Positions 48,158 through 57,638 are shown, counted from the first letter of the stretch. The stretch is DNA of 64,000 bases from Leptolyngbya ohadii IS1 (GCF_002215035.1 NZ_NKFP01000006.1:2943080-3007079), one strand, 5' to 3'. Made by a program: numbers and translations. Notes: a model not told the origin generated them from the sequence alone.

Positions 48158-48892
48158 ATGGTTTCTTCTTCTCCGCTCAAATCTCCCCTCAAAATCGGCT
48201 CTGTTTTCCTCAGCGCGGCTTTGCTGCTATCCGGCTGTAACGGTTCTGGCAGCGTTTCGACCTCTGCGTCCCCGGATGCCAGTCCTTCGATCGCTGCTTC
48301 TCCTGCGCCTGCCAGTCCGACCGCGAGTGCCAGTCCTGCTGAGTCTCCGACAGTGACGGCTGAAAATACCACCATTACTGAAAAAGGCGTTGGGGCGGCT
48401 CAGCTGGGGATGACGCTGGGTGAACTGAAACAGGTTTTGGGCGAGACGGCGACCTTCACGGAAAAATCACCGTTTATGGTGGACTTTGATGCGCTCGAAG
48501 TGAGTCAGTCGGGAGAAGTACAGTTTTACCTGCTGCATCTGGCAAAGCAGCCCCTCCAGGACAGCGATTTAATTCAGGGCATTCTGGTGAGAAATCCCAA
48601 GTTTCGTACCGCAGAAGGGGTGGGAGCTGGAACGACGATCGCTCAGGCAGAGCAGGCATACGGTAAGGTAACGCTCTCCTACAACACGCAGAACGAGTCC
48701 CGCGAATACGCCCGCTTTGAGCGACAGCCCTCCCCGAATATTTCCTTTGCGACGGGCAACGGTAGCCAAAATCCGGCAGGAATTTATCCCGCTGCTACCA
48801 GCGAATACAACGAAACGAGCCAGTTCCGCCCGGATGCCAAAATTCAGTCTATTCTGGTGGTGTGTTTGACGGATGCTTGTTCTGCCCGTTAG
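48158..48892 (+). CDS. Putative lipoprotein
   Basis: A 244-residue exported protein. The N-terminus has basic residues, a hydrophobic segment and the lipobox LLSGC (Cys27), so it is predicted to be lipid-anchored. A Ser/Ala/Pro/Thr-rich linker (about 30-68) is followed by a soluble domain with no motif I recognise (GVGAAQLGMTLGELKQVLG, about 76-95, resembles repeated units of some cyanobacterial surface lipoproteins). It is followed after 24 bp by the LapA-like gene. Function unknown. Confidence 0.82.
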   Translation: MVSSSPLKSPLKIGSVFLSAALLLSGCNGSGSVSTSASPDASPSIAASPAPASPTASASPAESPTVTAENTTITEKGVGAAQLGMTLGELKQVLGETATFTEKSPFMVDFDALEVSQSGEVQFYLLHLAKQPLQDSDLIQGILVRNPKFRTAEGVGAGTTIAQAEQAYGKVTLSYNTQNESREYARFERQPSPNISFATGNGSQNPAGIYPAATSEYNETSQFRPDAKIQSILVVCLTDACSAR

Positions 48893-48916
48893 GTCAGTTT
48901 TATCAACAGCAACCCT

Positions 48917-49120
48917 ATGGCAAAAGTATTGATTCCCCTTCTTACGGCAGTCTGGATCGGCGTCGTCGCCCTGATTGCGATCCAGAACGCTGCCCCGATT
49001 ACGTTTCAATTTCTGGGCTTCCAGACAATTCAGATTCCGATCGGCTTAGTGCTGGCATTTAGTGTGGCGATCGGGATGGCGGGGACGGCGTTGTTTTTGC
49101 CGCTGGGAGGGCGGGATTAG
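48917..49120 (+). CDS. LapA-like (DUF1049) small membrane protein
   Basis: A 67-residue protein with two transmembrane segments (about 4-22 and 40-60) and the typical connecting stretch IAIQNAAPITFQFLGFQTIQ (20-39), which resembles LapA/DUF1049 (AxQNxxPVxxxF pattern). It lies 24 bp after the lipoprotein gene and may be co-transcribed. The role is unknown; E. coli LapA relates to LPS assembly. Confidence 0.78.
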   Translation: MAKVLIPLLTAVWIGVVALIAIQNAAPITFQFLGFQTIQIPIGLVLAFSVAIGMAGTALFLPLGGRD

Positions 49121-49175
49121 GGAGCAGGGGGTAGGGGAGCAGGGGGGCAGGGAGTAGAGTGTAGGGGAGTAGGGA
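49117..49175. repeat. G-rich low-complexity tract
   Basis: GGGGGTAGGGGAGCAGGGG-type units directly after the LapA-like gene. It belongs to the same intergenic filler family as 7918-7988 and 26507-26590 (complement). Confidence 0.6.
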
Positions 49176-49257
49176 GTCAGTGAATTATTAGAAATTGGAG
49201 TTTGGGTAGAGGTGGGGAAAGGGGAACTCCGCTAGGGTAAAGCGAGAGTTTGAGAGG

Positions 49258-50082
49258 ATGAACAGCATGACTGTGACTGCTCCACCAAAGCCGAAATCTA
49301 TGAATCGACCGATTTTTTTGACGCTGTGGCTTGCCGGAATTTTTGGGTCGATCGCCCTCATTCCGTATGCGCTGACTCTGCAAGGGGCAAAGCTGGGGAC
49401 GATTCAGCTTCCTTTTTCGCTGCCGGTAGTGCTGGCGCTGCAAATTGGGCAGTCGGCGATCGTTTTAGCCATTGCGATCGCGGCGGGCTTATTTTTTGCG
49501 AATCGGACGGGATTGGGGACACCTGTTTTAAGCGCCTGGTTTGAGGGAGAGGCGATTGGGGAGCGGGTGAGAAAATTTCTGGTTCCGGCGATCGGCTGGG
49601 GGGTGGTGGCAGCGGTTGCCATTTTGCTGCTCGATCGGTTTGTGTTTGCGCCTGCGTTAGTGCCGCAGATCAGTCAGGCAAGCAGTCCGGTTGCGCCCGC
49701 GATTCAGCCTCCGGTGTGGCAGGGTTTGCTGGCGGCGTTTTATGGTGGCATCAATGAGGAAATTTATCTGCGGCTACTGGTGCTGTCGCTGCTTGTGTTT
49801 ATCGGTAAGTTTATTGCCCATCGGGCGAACGGTGAGCCGACCTCAGTGGTGCTGTGGATTGCGGCGATCGGGGCTGCGGTTCTGTTTGGGTTGGGACATT
49901 TGCCTGCAACGGCTGCAATTTTGCCGCTCACGCCTGCGGTAATTACCAGAGCGCTCGTGCTGAATGGCTTAGCCGGAATTGGGTTTGGCTATCTCTATTT
50001 CACGTTTGGGCTGGAGGCGGCGATGCTGTCCCATTTTGTAGGCGATATTGTGCTGCATGGAGTTGCGCCACTGTTTTTGTAG
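49258..50082 (+). CDS. CPBP-family intramembrane metalloprotease
   Basis: A 274-residue polytopic membrane protein of the CPBP/Abi family. The conserved glutamate pair and Arg are in GGINEEIYLRLLVLS (about 162-176). FGLGHLPAT supplies a His (motif 2), and SHFVGDIVLHG near the C-terminus supplies another. Hydrophobic helices span most of the length. Members cleave membrane peptides such as prenylated or bacteriocin precursors. The target here is unknown. Confidence 0.88.
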   Translation: MNSMTVTAPPKPKSMNRPIFLTLWLAGIFGSIALIPYALTLQGAKLGTIQLPFSLPVVLALQIGQSAIVLAIAIAAGLFFANRTGLGTPVLSAWFEGEAIGERVRKFLVPAIGWGVVAAVAILLLDRFVFAPALVPQISQASSPVAPAIQPPVWQGLLAAFYGGINEEIYLRLLVLSLLVFIGKFIAHRANGEPTSVVLWIAAIGAAVLFGLGHLPATAAILPLTPAVITRALVLNGLAGIGFGYLYFTFGLEAAMLSHFVGDIVLHGVAPLFL

Positions 50083-50190
50083 ATTGCTCCTTGGAGAGAT
50101 TACGTTTGTGGACTGCTAATCCCTCTGATGATGCACAGGGAGTTCTCTGCCGATCGCTATCATGGGTAAGGTCTATTTTGGTTCGCTGCT

Positions 50191-51123
50191 TTGACTCGAT
50201 CGCATTCTGCCACCCTTTCTGCGGGTTCCCTGTACGCAATCCTGGCTTACACGTCCTGGGGACTGCTGCCCATTTACTGGAAGCTGTTTGGACAAACGCC
50301 GCCCGTGGAGGTGCTGAGCCATCGGATTGTCTGGTCAATGGTGTTTCTCACCGGAATTTTGCTTCTACAGCAGCGGCGATCAGAACTGGTGCAGCTCTGG
50401 CATACGCCGAAGTCGATCGCGATTCTGCTAGGCACGGCTTTGCTGCTGTCCTTTAACTGGGGACTGTATATTTACGGCGTCAATACCGATCGGGTCATTG
50501 AAACCAGTCTGGGCTATTTTATCAATCCTCTGGTGAATGTGTCGCTGGGGTTTTTGTTTCTAAAGGAGCGGCTGAACCGGGGACAAAAACTGGCGGTACT
50601 GCTGGCGGCGATCGGCGTAGGGTATTTCATCCTGAAATTGGGTCAGGTGCCCTGGATTGCGCTGCTGCTGGCGTTCACCTTTGCCTTTTATGGCCTGCTG
50701 CGAAAAATTGTTCCGGTCGCGCCGATGGTGGGCTTGGCGGTGGAAACGCTGTTAGTAACGCCTGTAGCACTGCTGATTATCGGCTGGGAATCGGTCACTG
50801 GGATTAGCCACCTGGGGAGCGATTTGCTGATTACGCTGCTGTTTATCGGCTCTGGCGTGATGACCTCCATGCCGCTGCTCTGGTTCAACAATGCGGCAAA
50901 ACGGCTGCGGCTGTCCACACTGGGATTTTTTCAGTACCTTGCGCCCTCAATCCAGCTTTCTCTGGGAGTTTTTCTCTATCGCGAACCGTTTACCCCCACC
51001 CACGCGATTACCTTTGGCTTTATCTGGACGGCGATCGCCCTTTACGTTTACAGCTCTACAGAAAGAGCAAACATTCGCTCAGCGACAGACCCAGCAGGGA
51101 CAGAATCATTACCGAAAAAATAA
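50191..51123 (+). CDS. rarD: RarD-type EamA-family transporter
   Basis: A 310-residue protein starting at TTG 50191, with ten predicted transmembrane helices in two EamA repeats. It matches the RarD subfamily: YAILAYTSWGLLPIYWKLFG split here around 12-31, SHRIVWS, LNWGLYIYGVNTDRVIETSLGYFINPL-like segments (residues about 85-110), and FLWTAIALYV-like C-terminus. RarD was named for chloramphenicol sensitivity, and physiological substrates are not settled. A G-rich tract lies upstream of its neighbour, and it appears monocistronic. Confidence 0.9.
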   Translation: MTRSHSATLSAGSLYAILAYTSWGLLPIYWKLFGQTPPVEVLSHRIVWSMVFLTGILLLQQRRSELVQLWHTPKSIAILLGTALLLSFNWGLYIYGVNTDRVIETSLGYFINPLVNVSLGFLFLKERLNRGQKLAVLLAAIGVGYFILKLGQVPWIALLLAFTFAFYGLLRKIVPVAPMVGLAVETLLVTPVALLIIGWESVTGISHLGSDLLITLLFIGSGVMTSMPLLWFNNAAKRLRLSTLGFFQYLAPSIQLSLGVFLYREPFTPTHAITFGFIWTAIALYVYSSTERANIRSATDPAGTESLPKK

Positions 51124-51326
51124 GGTAGTCTCCAATCGGCGTTTCGTTTTGTCTCAGCATGATCTTTAGCGTGACTCATCATGCCTTTACGCTAAATTTT
51201 GCGCTATCAAATCACCTCCTTCAGAAGTGGAACAGCGATCGTCGATCGAGTCCTTCCGATTGTTGAGATTGCGTTAATGATTTGCTCAATTCCGTATCGA
51301 ATAAAGTAGGTCGATCGGGGGACGAG

Positions 51327-51878
51327 CTAGGCTGACTGGCGCTGCTTTTTGCGATATTCCCACGGTTTCAGGGCATTGGGGTATTTCCAGACGCCCTGCT
51401 TCAATTTTTGGGCGGTGGCTTCTGCCTGCTCTAGCTGTGCTCCGTGGGGGCATTTGGAGGCGTATTGCCTGTAGAAATAGGCGTTGCCGCTTCGGATCTG
51501 CTCGACGTTGAACACTTTACCCGTGGGACTGGAAACCTCTGCTACCTCTCGCCCATAGCGATCGACATCCACAACGGTAATTCTGACCCGATTATTCGCC
51601 TGGTTCACCAGCGATCGCAAGTTATCGCGGCTGGACTCTCCAAGTCGCTGTTTCAGTTCCGGTGCATCAATCCCGCAGAGCCGAATCCGTTCCTGTTTGC
51701 CGTTCAGGGAGACGCGAATTGTATCTCCGTCGTGGACATTCACCACCTCCACAAGTTTGCTTTGAGCTTGAACCGATCGGGACAATAACGAATCGGTCTG
51801 CGTGTAGAGAAGCTGACAGCCCCCCAGGGCGATCGCCAGGGTGAGCAACAGCAAGGGTAAAGGCTTGAAATACGTCAT
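51327..51878 (-). CDS. Lipoprotein thermonuclease (SNase-like)
   Basis: A 183-residue PF00565 nuclease. The N-terminal hydrophobic segment ends in a lipobox-like ALGGC (Cys21), suggesting a lipid-anchored periplasmic enzyme. The SNase core has VVNVHDGDTIRV, RLCGIDAPELKQ and DVDRYGREVAEV, including the Asp and Arg positions that coordinate calcium and the phosphate. It cleaves DNA and RNA, possibly for nutrient recovery or defence against free DNA. It is followed by a peptidoglycan-binding protein on the same strand. Confidence 0.9.
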   Translation of the reverse strand: MTYFKPLPLLLLTLAIALGGCQLLYTQTDSLLSRSVQAQSKLVEVVNVHDGDTIRVSLNGKQERIRLCGIDAPELKQRLGESSRDNLRSLVNQANNRVRITVVDVDRYGREVAEVSSPTGKVFNVEQIRSGNAYFYRQYASKCPHGAQLEQAEATAQKLKQGVWKYPNALKPWEYRKKQRQSA

Positions 51879-51911
51879 TGTATTTCCCTCAAATCAGGGT
51901 ATTTCCTCGAA

Positions 51912-52463
51912 TCAGGTTGATCTGCTCAAGCGATTGCGGGCGCGATCGAAGAGGGAAGGTTTGCCCAGTTTGGGGGGTTCCTTGCGTCCTTGCAGAAGCG
52001 TCCACATGACACCCGTTACAATGCCGTCTTCTTTCAGGTGATGGTGTCGCTGAAACTGCCTGACCCGTTCATAGGTTGCCGTATCGAAATAGCCAGAGCG
52101 ATCGACCGGATAGCCGTTTACCTGCAAGAGTCCCTGAAGCTCTGCCACATCTGCCCCAATGAGTCCCTGTTTCAGAATCCGGGTTCCCGGCTCTACGGTT
52201 GCCCTTAATGTATTCCAGGTTTGTCTGCCCACAATTCCATCAATGCGGAGTCCGTGCCTGCGCTGGAAGGCTTTCACCAGCATCTCGGTTTTCCACCCAA
52301 AGTCCCCATCCACTCGCAGCGAGTAGCCGTGTGCCCGCAGCAAATCCTGCATTTCCGCCACAGCGGGACCGACATCCCAGGGGTAGAGGTCGGGCGGCTG
52401 GGAGAATTGAGGCGAGCGGGAAGAGGCAGAGAGTTCAGGAGACATTTTGCAGAGGGGCGGCAA
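51912..52463 (-). CDS. Peptidoglycan-binding protein with two PG_binding_1 domains
   Basis: A 183-residue protein of two tandem PF01471 repeats: GPAVAEMQDLLRAHGYSLRV (from about 31) and GADVAELQGLLQVNGYPVDR (from about 104). Each is followed by the typical VDGDFGWKT or SGYFDTATY loop and a VKAFQRRHGL or VRQFQRHHHL helix. No enzymatic domain or obvious signal peptide is visible. It sits 33 bp upstream of the nuclease gene and may be co-transcribed with it. Confidence 0.9.
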   Translation of the reverse strand: MPPLCKMSPELSASSRSPQFSQPPDLYPWDVGPAVAEMQDLLRAHGYSLRVDGDFGWKTEMLVKAFQRRHGLRIDGIVGRQTWNTLRATVEPGTRILKQGLIGADVAELQGLLQVNGYPVDRSGYFDTATYERVRQFQRHHHLKEDGIVTGVMWTLLQGRKEPPKLGKPSLFDRARNRLSRST

Positions 52464-52508
52464 AACGACCGGGAGAAATTTCCGCAGAGGATTTCTACTG
52501 AGAATTTC

Positions 52509-52805
52509 CTACATCACCAGTGTATAGCGGCGAATCTCCAGCGGCGCAGCAATTAAACTTTCTCCTTCTAGAAAAGCCTCCTGCACATGGGTCGATTCCA
52601 GGTGTTGCAGCATTGCCGCTTCGCTTTCCCATTCCTCAACGAAGGCAAAATGGGTAGGGGCAGTGGCATCCTGTAGTAGTTCGTAGCGAATGCACCCCGA
52701 CTCCGATCGCGTGGGTTCCAGCAGTTCCAATAATAAGCTTTTTAACTCCGCTTCTTTTCCCGGTTGTGCCGTCACCTGAGCAATAACACGAATTGAGTCA
52801 GCCAT
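52509..52805 (-). CDS. Antibiotic biosynthesis monooxygenase-like (ABM) protein
   Basis: A 98-residue ferredoxin-fold protein of the PF03992 ABM family. It has IRVIAQVTAQPGKEAELKSL (5-24), RSESGCIRYELLQDA (about 34-48) and the C-terminal FVEEWESEAAML segment with Trp. Such small dimeric proteins act as quinol oxygenases or haem-degrading enzymes. Substrate and partners are unknown. It is 45 bp before the peptidoglycan-binding protein on the same strand. Confidence 0.85.
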   Translation of the reverse strand: MADSIRVIAQVTAQPGKEAELKSLLLELLEPTRSESGCIRYELLQDATAPTHFAFVEEWESEAAMLQHLESTHVQEAFLEGESLIAAPLEIRRYTLVM

Positions 52806-53097
52806 AGAATTACTTCACTCCTCAAATCTCAAGGCTTTAATTCGATCGCAAGAATCGGGTAGAACCTTTCCCCATGCCGCATCTAATCTAAAAGCAGCTT
52901 ACAAAATCAAATCATGGGAATGCTACCTTTTCCAGTTCGATCGGCGCACGGGTTCTGAGGATTATCGTTCTAAAAGAGTCGGTACAGTGGACAGAAATTG
53001 CAGGCATGAGTCTAATTTTTGCAGGACGGGCAGCGATCGATGGTCGGATTTTTTCAAAAGAACAGCTTGCACAATGAGTCAGGGGAAGGGTTTCTAA

Positions 53098-54219
53098 ATG
53101 GACAATGTGACTGCAACGCGATCGATCGATACCGAAGAGATGCTCTGGCAGGCAGTTTTACAGCGGGATTCTGCCTTTGAAGGACTGGTCTTCTACGGCG
53201 TGCGTTCGACAAAAATTTACTGTCGTCCCACCTGCCCCAGCCGCAAGCCAAACCGCGATCGGGTTTGTTTTTTCGATTCCGTCCAATCTGCCGAAGCCGC
53301 CGGATATCGTCCCTGTAAACGCTGCTTGCCCCAGGAGGCAACTCTACCAAACTCAAACCTGGCAAAAGTTCTGGTGATCTGTCGCTATCTGGATTCCCAC
53401 AGCGAAACGATTCCCTCATTGGCAGAGTTGGGCAGTTCTGTCAAAATGAGTCCGGCGCATTTGCAGCGCACCTTCAAGCAAATCATGGGTGTCACCCCGT
53501 TTCAGTATGCCGATGCACGACGGCTCGATCGCTTTAAGCAGCAGATCCGCCACGGGAAACCGATTGCCAATGCCCTTTATCACACTGGATATGGAGCGAG
53601 CAGCCGCTTGTACGAGAAAGCCCCCAAACAGCTTGGCATGACCCCTGCCGCCTATCAGCGATCGGGTCGGGGAGAACTGATTCGCTATGCGATCGTGGAA
53701 TCGCCTCTCGGATATCTGTTAGTAGCAGCAACCGATCGGGGTTTGTGCAGTGTACGGCTGGGCGGAGGTGCGGCGGAACTGGAAGCGGAACTGCACCAGG
53801 AATTCAAAAACGCTCAGTTTCAGGCGGATGATCGACAGCTTCAGGAATGGGTACAGCCGATCGTGAACTATCTGAGCGGACTGAATTCCCTGCCGCAATT
53901 GCCGATCGATATTCAAGCCACTGCCTTTCAGCGTCAGGTCTGGGAAGCCCTGCAAGCCATCCCCCTCGGTACCACCGCCACCTACAGCGACATTGCCGAT
54001 CGCATCGGGCAACCCAAAGCCGTCCGAGCCGTTGCGCGAGCCTGTGCCACCAACCCGATCGCCCTGGTGATCCCCTGCCATCGGGTCATTCAAAAAAGCG
54101 GCGGTTTGAGCGGCTATCGTTGGGGAATCGATCGCAAACGGGAATTGCTGGATCTGGAGCAGCGGTTGAGTCAATTAGAGGTCGGCGATCGGGCTAGCGA
54201 AACGGAGTCGCGGGATTGA
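53098..54219 (+). CDS. ada: Ada: DNA alkylation-repair methyltransferase and regulator
   Basis: A 373-residue protein with all Ada domains. The N-terminal zinc site is Cys42, Cys46, Cys73 and Cys76 (YCRPTCPSRK and RPCKRC). An AraC-type HTH (about 85-185) follows. The O6-methylguanine transferase domain has active-site Cys327 in IPCHRVIQ. It repairs O6-methylguanine and phosphotriesters and self-activates when methylated. The ATG has a good AGGGGAAGG ribosome-binding site. No alkB is next to it. Confidence 0.95.
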   Translation: MDNVTATRSIDTEEMLWQAVLQRDSAFEGLVFYGVRSTKIYCRPTCPSRKPNRDRVCFFDSVQSAEAAGYRPCKRCLPQEATLPNSNLAKVLVICRYLDSHSETIPSLAELGSSVKMSPAHLQRTFKQIMGVTPFQYADARRLDRFKQQIRHGKPIANALYHTGYGASSRLYEKAPKQLGMTPAAYQRSGRGELIRYAIVESPLGYLLVAATDRGLCSVRLGGGAAELEAELHQEFKNAQFQADDRQLQEWVQPIVNYLSGLNSLPQLPIDIQATAFQRQVWEALQAIPLGTTATYSDIADRIGQPKAVRAVARACATNPIALVIPCHRVIQKSGGLSGYRWGIDRKRELLDLEQRLSQLEVGDRASETESRD

Positions 54220-54246
54220 GATTCCTGCTATGAGCTTGAATGAAAG

Positions 54247-55062
54247 CTATTGCACTGTGCCTGGAGAGATCGGGCTGGATGGCTTCTGGAAGATCATTAA
54301 GTGCTGCTGCGGAAGAAAGTCCTGGGTTTCTTGCCAGACTAAACCGACTGCCTGCATTTCTTTCCTTGCCTGCCGCTGGCTCAGCTTGTGCAGCCGCTTG
54401 ATTGAGATAAACGGATTCTCGCCGCGATATTCCACCAGTGCCACCCGTCCCCCCGGTTTGAGCGATCGCACAATGCCCTGCATCATTTCGTAGGGGTAGG
54501 CGAATTCGTGGTAGGCATCCACCATTAGCGCCAGATCGATCGTCTCTGGGGGCAGGTGGGGGTCGGTTTCTTCACCCAAGACCAGTTCGATGTTTTCTGC
54601 CTCGTTCTCTTCCTTCAGGAAGTCCAGCATGTCCAGCATTTCTGGCTGAATATCGACGGCATAGACTTTGCCCTGGGGAACTTTTGCACTCAGGCGAAAG
54701 CTAAAGTAGCCTGTGCCCGCGCCTACGTCTGCTACCACGTCATCCGGTTCCAGGTTTAATGCCTCAACCACTGCATCGGGCTGTTCTTCGATCGATCGTC
54801 CAGGACGCTCCAGCCATCCGGCTCCCTGGTGTCCCATAACCTGAGCGATTTCGCGCTTAAAGTAGAACTTGCCAATGCCGTCCGGGTCGTGGATGACTTT
54901 TTCCTGATAGATGTTTTCGGGGTCGATCGGTTGGGGAGCAGGTTGGGCAAACGGATTATCCGCCCAGGCGACACCGCTCAAGAGAATGCTGCCCATCAGA
55001 CAGAAGGATAGACAAACGAGAAGAAGCCCAACGCTACGCCGCAGATATTGCATCGATCGCAT
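54247..55062 (-). CDS. Exported class I SAM-dependent methyltransferase
   Basis: A 271-residue protein. Residues 1-34 form a clear signal peptide (core VGLLLVCLSFCLMGSILL, cleavage after VAWA). The rest is a Rossmann methyltransferase with motif I VVADVGAGTGYFS (109-121), post-I VYAVDIQPEMLDML, and GGRVALVEYRG. A periplasmic or thylakoid-lumen location is odd because SAM is cytosolic, so either it acts before export, the leader is really a membrane anchor, or SAM reaches the compartment. Substrate unknown. It is convergent with ada. Confidence 0.85.
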   Translation of the reverse strand: MRSMQYLRRSVGLLLVCLSFCLMGSILLSGVAWADNPFAQPAPQPIDPENIYQEKVIHDPDGIGKFYFKREIAQVMGHQGAGWLERPGRSIEEQPDAVVEALNLEPDDVVADVGAGTGYFSFRLSAKVPQGKVYAVDIQPEMLDMLDFLKEENEAENIELVLGEETDPHLPPETIDLALMVDAYHEFAYPYEMMQGIVRSLKPGGRVALVEYRGENPFISIKRLHKLSQRQARKEMQAVGLVWQETQDFLPQQHLMIFQKPSSPISPGTVQ

Positions 55063-55258
55063 CCCATGAACTGCTTGCTAAACTTGCTTTCTAACCTGGG
55101 TTATCTAGACCGGAGGATTGTCCGAGTTCCAGTATGTCTAGCTTATGCGGTTTACTGGGTGGGACGGAAGAGTATTGGCTGCTTTTTACAGGTCAGCCAG
55201 CCATCGGGCAATGGTGCTAACGTGGCAAATAGCGTTTTGAATAAGACGAATCTGCATT

Positions 55259-55783
55259 ATGGCTGAGCAGGGGATCGAACTCTACATCGTGCGGCACGGA
55301 TTGGCAGGCGAACACGGCAGCTATGCCAACGACAATGAGCGTCCGTTAACCGAAGAGGGAGTTCGCAAAACGCGCAAGGTGGCAAAACAGCTGAAAGAAT
55401 TCGGTCTGAAATTTGATTTGATTCAGACGAGTCCCCTCGTTCGGGCAAAGCAGACGGCAGAGATTTTGCAGGCGATCGGGTTAGGGAAATCTTTGGAGGA
55501 GTTTGCGGAGCTTGCCCCAGGCGGGAACTTTGAGCAGTGGATCAACTGGCTTCAGGGTTGGGGAGCGTCACAAGAAGCACGGAAGGGCAACTGCTTAGCG
55601 ATCGTCGGACATGAGCCGGACTTAAGTGATTGGGCGCAGCGGTTAGTTTGGGGGGAGGCGCGGCAGCAGATCGTCCTAAAGAAGGCAGGCGTGATTGGGA
55701 TTCAGTTGCCCACTGAGGGTTCGCCGATCGGTCGCAGTGAGCTATTTTGGCTGACCCCGCCGAAGTTTTTGATTGCAGATTAA
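55259..55783 (+). CDS. sixA: SixA-type phosphohistidine phosphatase
   Basis: A 174-residue histidine phosphatase with the RHG active-site motif YIVRHGLAGEH (9-19), the second phosphate ligand region DLIQTSPLVRAKQTA (about 53-67) and the catalytic His in IVGHEPDLSDW. SixA dephosphorylates phosphohistidine, for example on HPt or NPr domains, and so tunes phosphorelays. It is 13 bp before the NhaC gene and probably co-transcribed. Confidence 0.88.
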   Translation: MAEQGIELYIVRHGLAGEHGSYANDNERPLTEEGVRKTRKVAKQLKEFGLKFDLIQTSPLVRAKQTAEILQAIGLGKSLEEFAELAPGGNFEQWINWLQGWGASQEARKGNCLAIVGHEPDLSDWAQRLVWGEARQQIVLKKAGVIGIQLPTEGSPIGRSELFWLTPPKFLIAD

Positions 55784-55796
55784 AGACATTTCTTGA

Positions 55797-57152
55797 ATGG
55801 ATATTTTGGGTGCGCTGATTGGTTCCTTTGCGCTGCTGGTGATCAGCGTGACGCATGGGGTATTTGTTGCCTATCCGCTGCTGATCACGCTGGGTTTGCT
55901 GGTGGCGGTTCTGGCTCGGCGCGGGTTTGCCCTTCGGAATTTGATGGGGATGGCGATCGCGGGAAGTCGCAAATCCTTTTCGGTGATTGGCATTTTGCTG
56001 ATTATTGGCGCAGTCACCGCCGTTTGGATGGCAGCGGGAACCGTTCCGGCGATCGTCTACTACGGCATTCAATTAATCAATCCCAATTTGTTTGTTCTGT
56101 GTGCCTTTTTGCTGACGAGTTTTGTATCGTTTTTGATTGGTACATCCTTTGGAGCCGCCAGCACGATCGGCACGGCACTCATGATCATGGCGCGGGGCAG
56201 CAGCGTTGATCCTCACTTGGTGGCAGGAGCGGTTATTGCGGGAGCATATTGGGGCGATCGCTGTTCTCCCATGTCCTCCAGTGCAAATCTGGTGGCAGCC
56301 GTGACGAAAAGCGATTTGTATCAGAACATCCAGAATATGCTGGCGACGGGATGGTTGCCGACTGCGTTAGCCTGCGTCATTTATGCGGTCATTTCTTTCT
56401 TCTATCCGGTTCAGAATACGAGCAGCTCCCTTTCTGCGGAGCTAGCCAAGTTATTTGATCTGAATTTAATCACCTTCTTACCCGCGATCGTCATTCTGGT
56501 CCTGGCGCTGCTGAAACTTCCGGTGAAACAGGCAATGCTCTGGAGTATCGCTGCGGGTGTTGTTTTGGCGTTCACGTTACAGCACTACACATTGCTTCAA
56601 ATTTTGCAGTTTTCGTTCACCGGATTTCATCTGGAGCAGGAAAGTTCGATTCGATCGATTCTGGCGGGTGGCGGGATTGTCTCGATGATGCGCGTCTGTG
56701 CGATCGTGATTGTCTCGACGGCAATTTCCGGCGTTTTAACGGGAACGAATGCGCTGGGATTGGTGCAGAAATTCCTCCAGTCCTTTCGATCGCGCAGCGG
56801 TTTGTTTGTGGGAACAACGTTGGTCAGCATTGGGGCTTCGGCGTTTGGCTGTACCCAGGCGATCGCGATTTTGCTCACGGCAGAGCTGGTGAAACCGCAG
56901 TACGAAGCTCACTATAAAACCCCAGAAATAGCAGCAGATCGGCTGGCGATCGATCTGGAAAATACGGCTGTGGTCATTGCGCCGCTGATTCCCTGGAATA
57001 TTGCCGGACTGGTTCCTGCCACCGTTCTGATGAGCGATAGCGGCTTTATTCCGTTTGCGGTCTATCTCTATTTAATTCCGCTCTGTTATTGGGTTGTGCT
57101 GCGATCGGGGCGAGAAGCGATCGGAAGCGCTGAATTTTCTCAAAAATCCTAA
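55797..57152 (+). CDS. NhaC-family Na+/H+ antiporter or related transporter
   Basis: A 451-residue membrane protein with about 11-12 helices. It has the NhaC-type segments IGTSFGAASTIGTALM (about 117-132), AGAVIAGAYWGDRCSPMSSS (about 144-163) and ENTAVVIAPLIPWN near the C-terminus. NhaC relatives exchange Na+ for H+ or transport malate/lactate or amino acids. The exact substrate is not clear. It shares a promoter region with sixA. Confidence 0.88.
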   Translation: MDILGALIGSFALLVISVTHGVFVAYPLLITLGLLVAVLARRGFALRNLMGMAIAGSRKSFSVIGILLIIGAVTAVWMAAGTVPAIVYYGIQLINPNLFVLCAFLLTSFVSFLIGTSFGAASTIGTALMIMARGSSVDPHLVAGAVIAGAYWGDRCSPMSSSANLVAAVTKSDLYQNIQNMLATGWLPTALACVIYAVISFFYPVQNTSSSLSAELAKLFDLNLITFLPAIVILVLALLKLPVKQAMLWSIAAGVVLAFTLQHYTLLQILQFSFTGFHLEQESSIRSILAGGGIVSMMRVCAIVIVSTAISGVLTGTNALGLVQKFLQSFRSRSGLFVGTTLVSIGASAFGCTQAIAILLTAELVKPQYEAHYKTPEIAADRLAIDLENTAVVIAPLIPWNIAGLVPATVLMSDSGFIPFAVYLYLIPLCYWVVLRSGREAIGSAEFSQKS

Positions 57153-57248
57153 CGAACTTAGACGAAGTATAAAAGGAGTCTGGCGAGGTCGGGCAATTGG
57201 GCTAGGATGCTCTCATTGTGACCCATGACATACGGTAAAAGACTCCCC

Positions 57249-57620
57249 ATGATTCCCGGCGAAATTCTGACTGAAGCAGGCGAAATCGAACTCAATGCCG
57301 ATCGTCCTACCGTGACGCTGACCGTTGCTAATACAGGCGATCGACCGATTCAGATTGGTTCCCATTTTCATTTTTATGAGGTGAATAGAGCTTTGTCATT
57401 CGATCGGGAGCAGGCAAGGGGAATGCGGCTGGATATTCCGGCGGGAACGGCGGTGCGATTTGAGCCGGGAGATGAGCGGGAAGTTACGCTGGTTCCGTTT
57501 GTGGGCAGTCGGCAGGTTTATGGCTTTAATGGATTAATCAACGGTGCCTTGGATGGCGAAAAGCCGGAATCGAAGCACAAAGACGCGAAGCACAAGAAAG
57601 ACAAGAAAAAGAAGAAGTAA
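57249..57620 (+). CDS. ureB: Urease beta subunit, lone gene with Lys-rich tail
   Basis: A 123-residue protein beginning [16 protein letters not shown], the canonical UreB start. It has the conserved [17 protein letters not shown] and [10 protein letters not shown] segments and ends the core at [10 protein letters not shown]-terminal tail of about 20 residues is almost all Lys, His, Asp and Glu ([16 protein letters not shown]). I chose ATG 57249; an in-frame ATG at 57225 would add 8 residues. No ureA, ureC or accessory genes are adjacent, which is common in cyanobacteria where urease genes are scattered. Coq4 follows after 18 bp. Confidence 0.93.
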   Translation: MIPGEILTEAGEIELNADRPTVTLTVANTGDRPIQIGSHFHFYEVNRALSFDREQARGMRLDIPAGTAVRFEPGDEREVTLVPFVGSRQVYGFNGLINGALDGEKPESKHKDAKHKKDKKKKK

Positions 57621-57638
57621 TCGAAGCAGAAGGGCACT

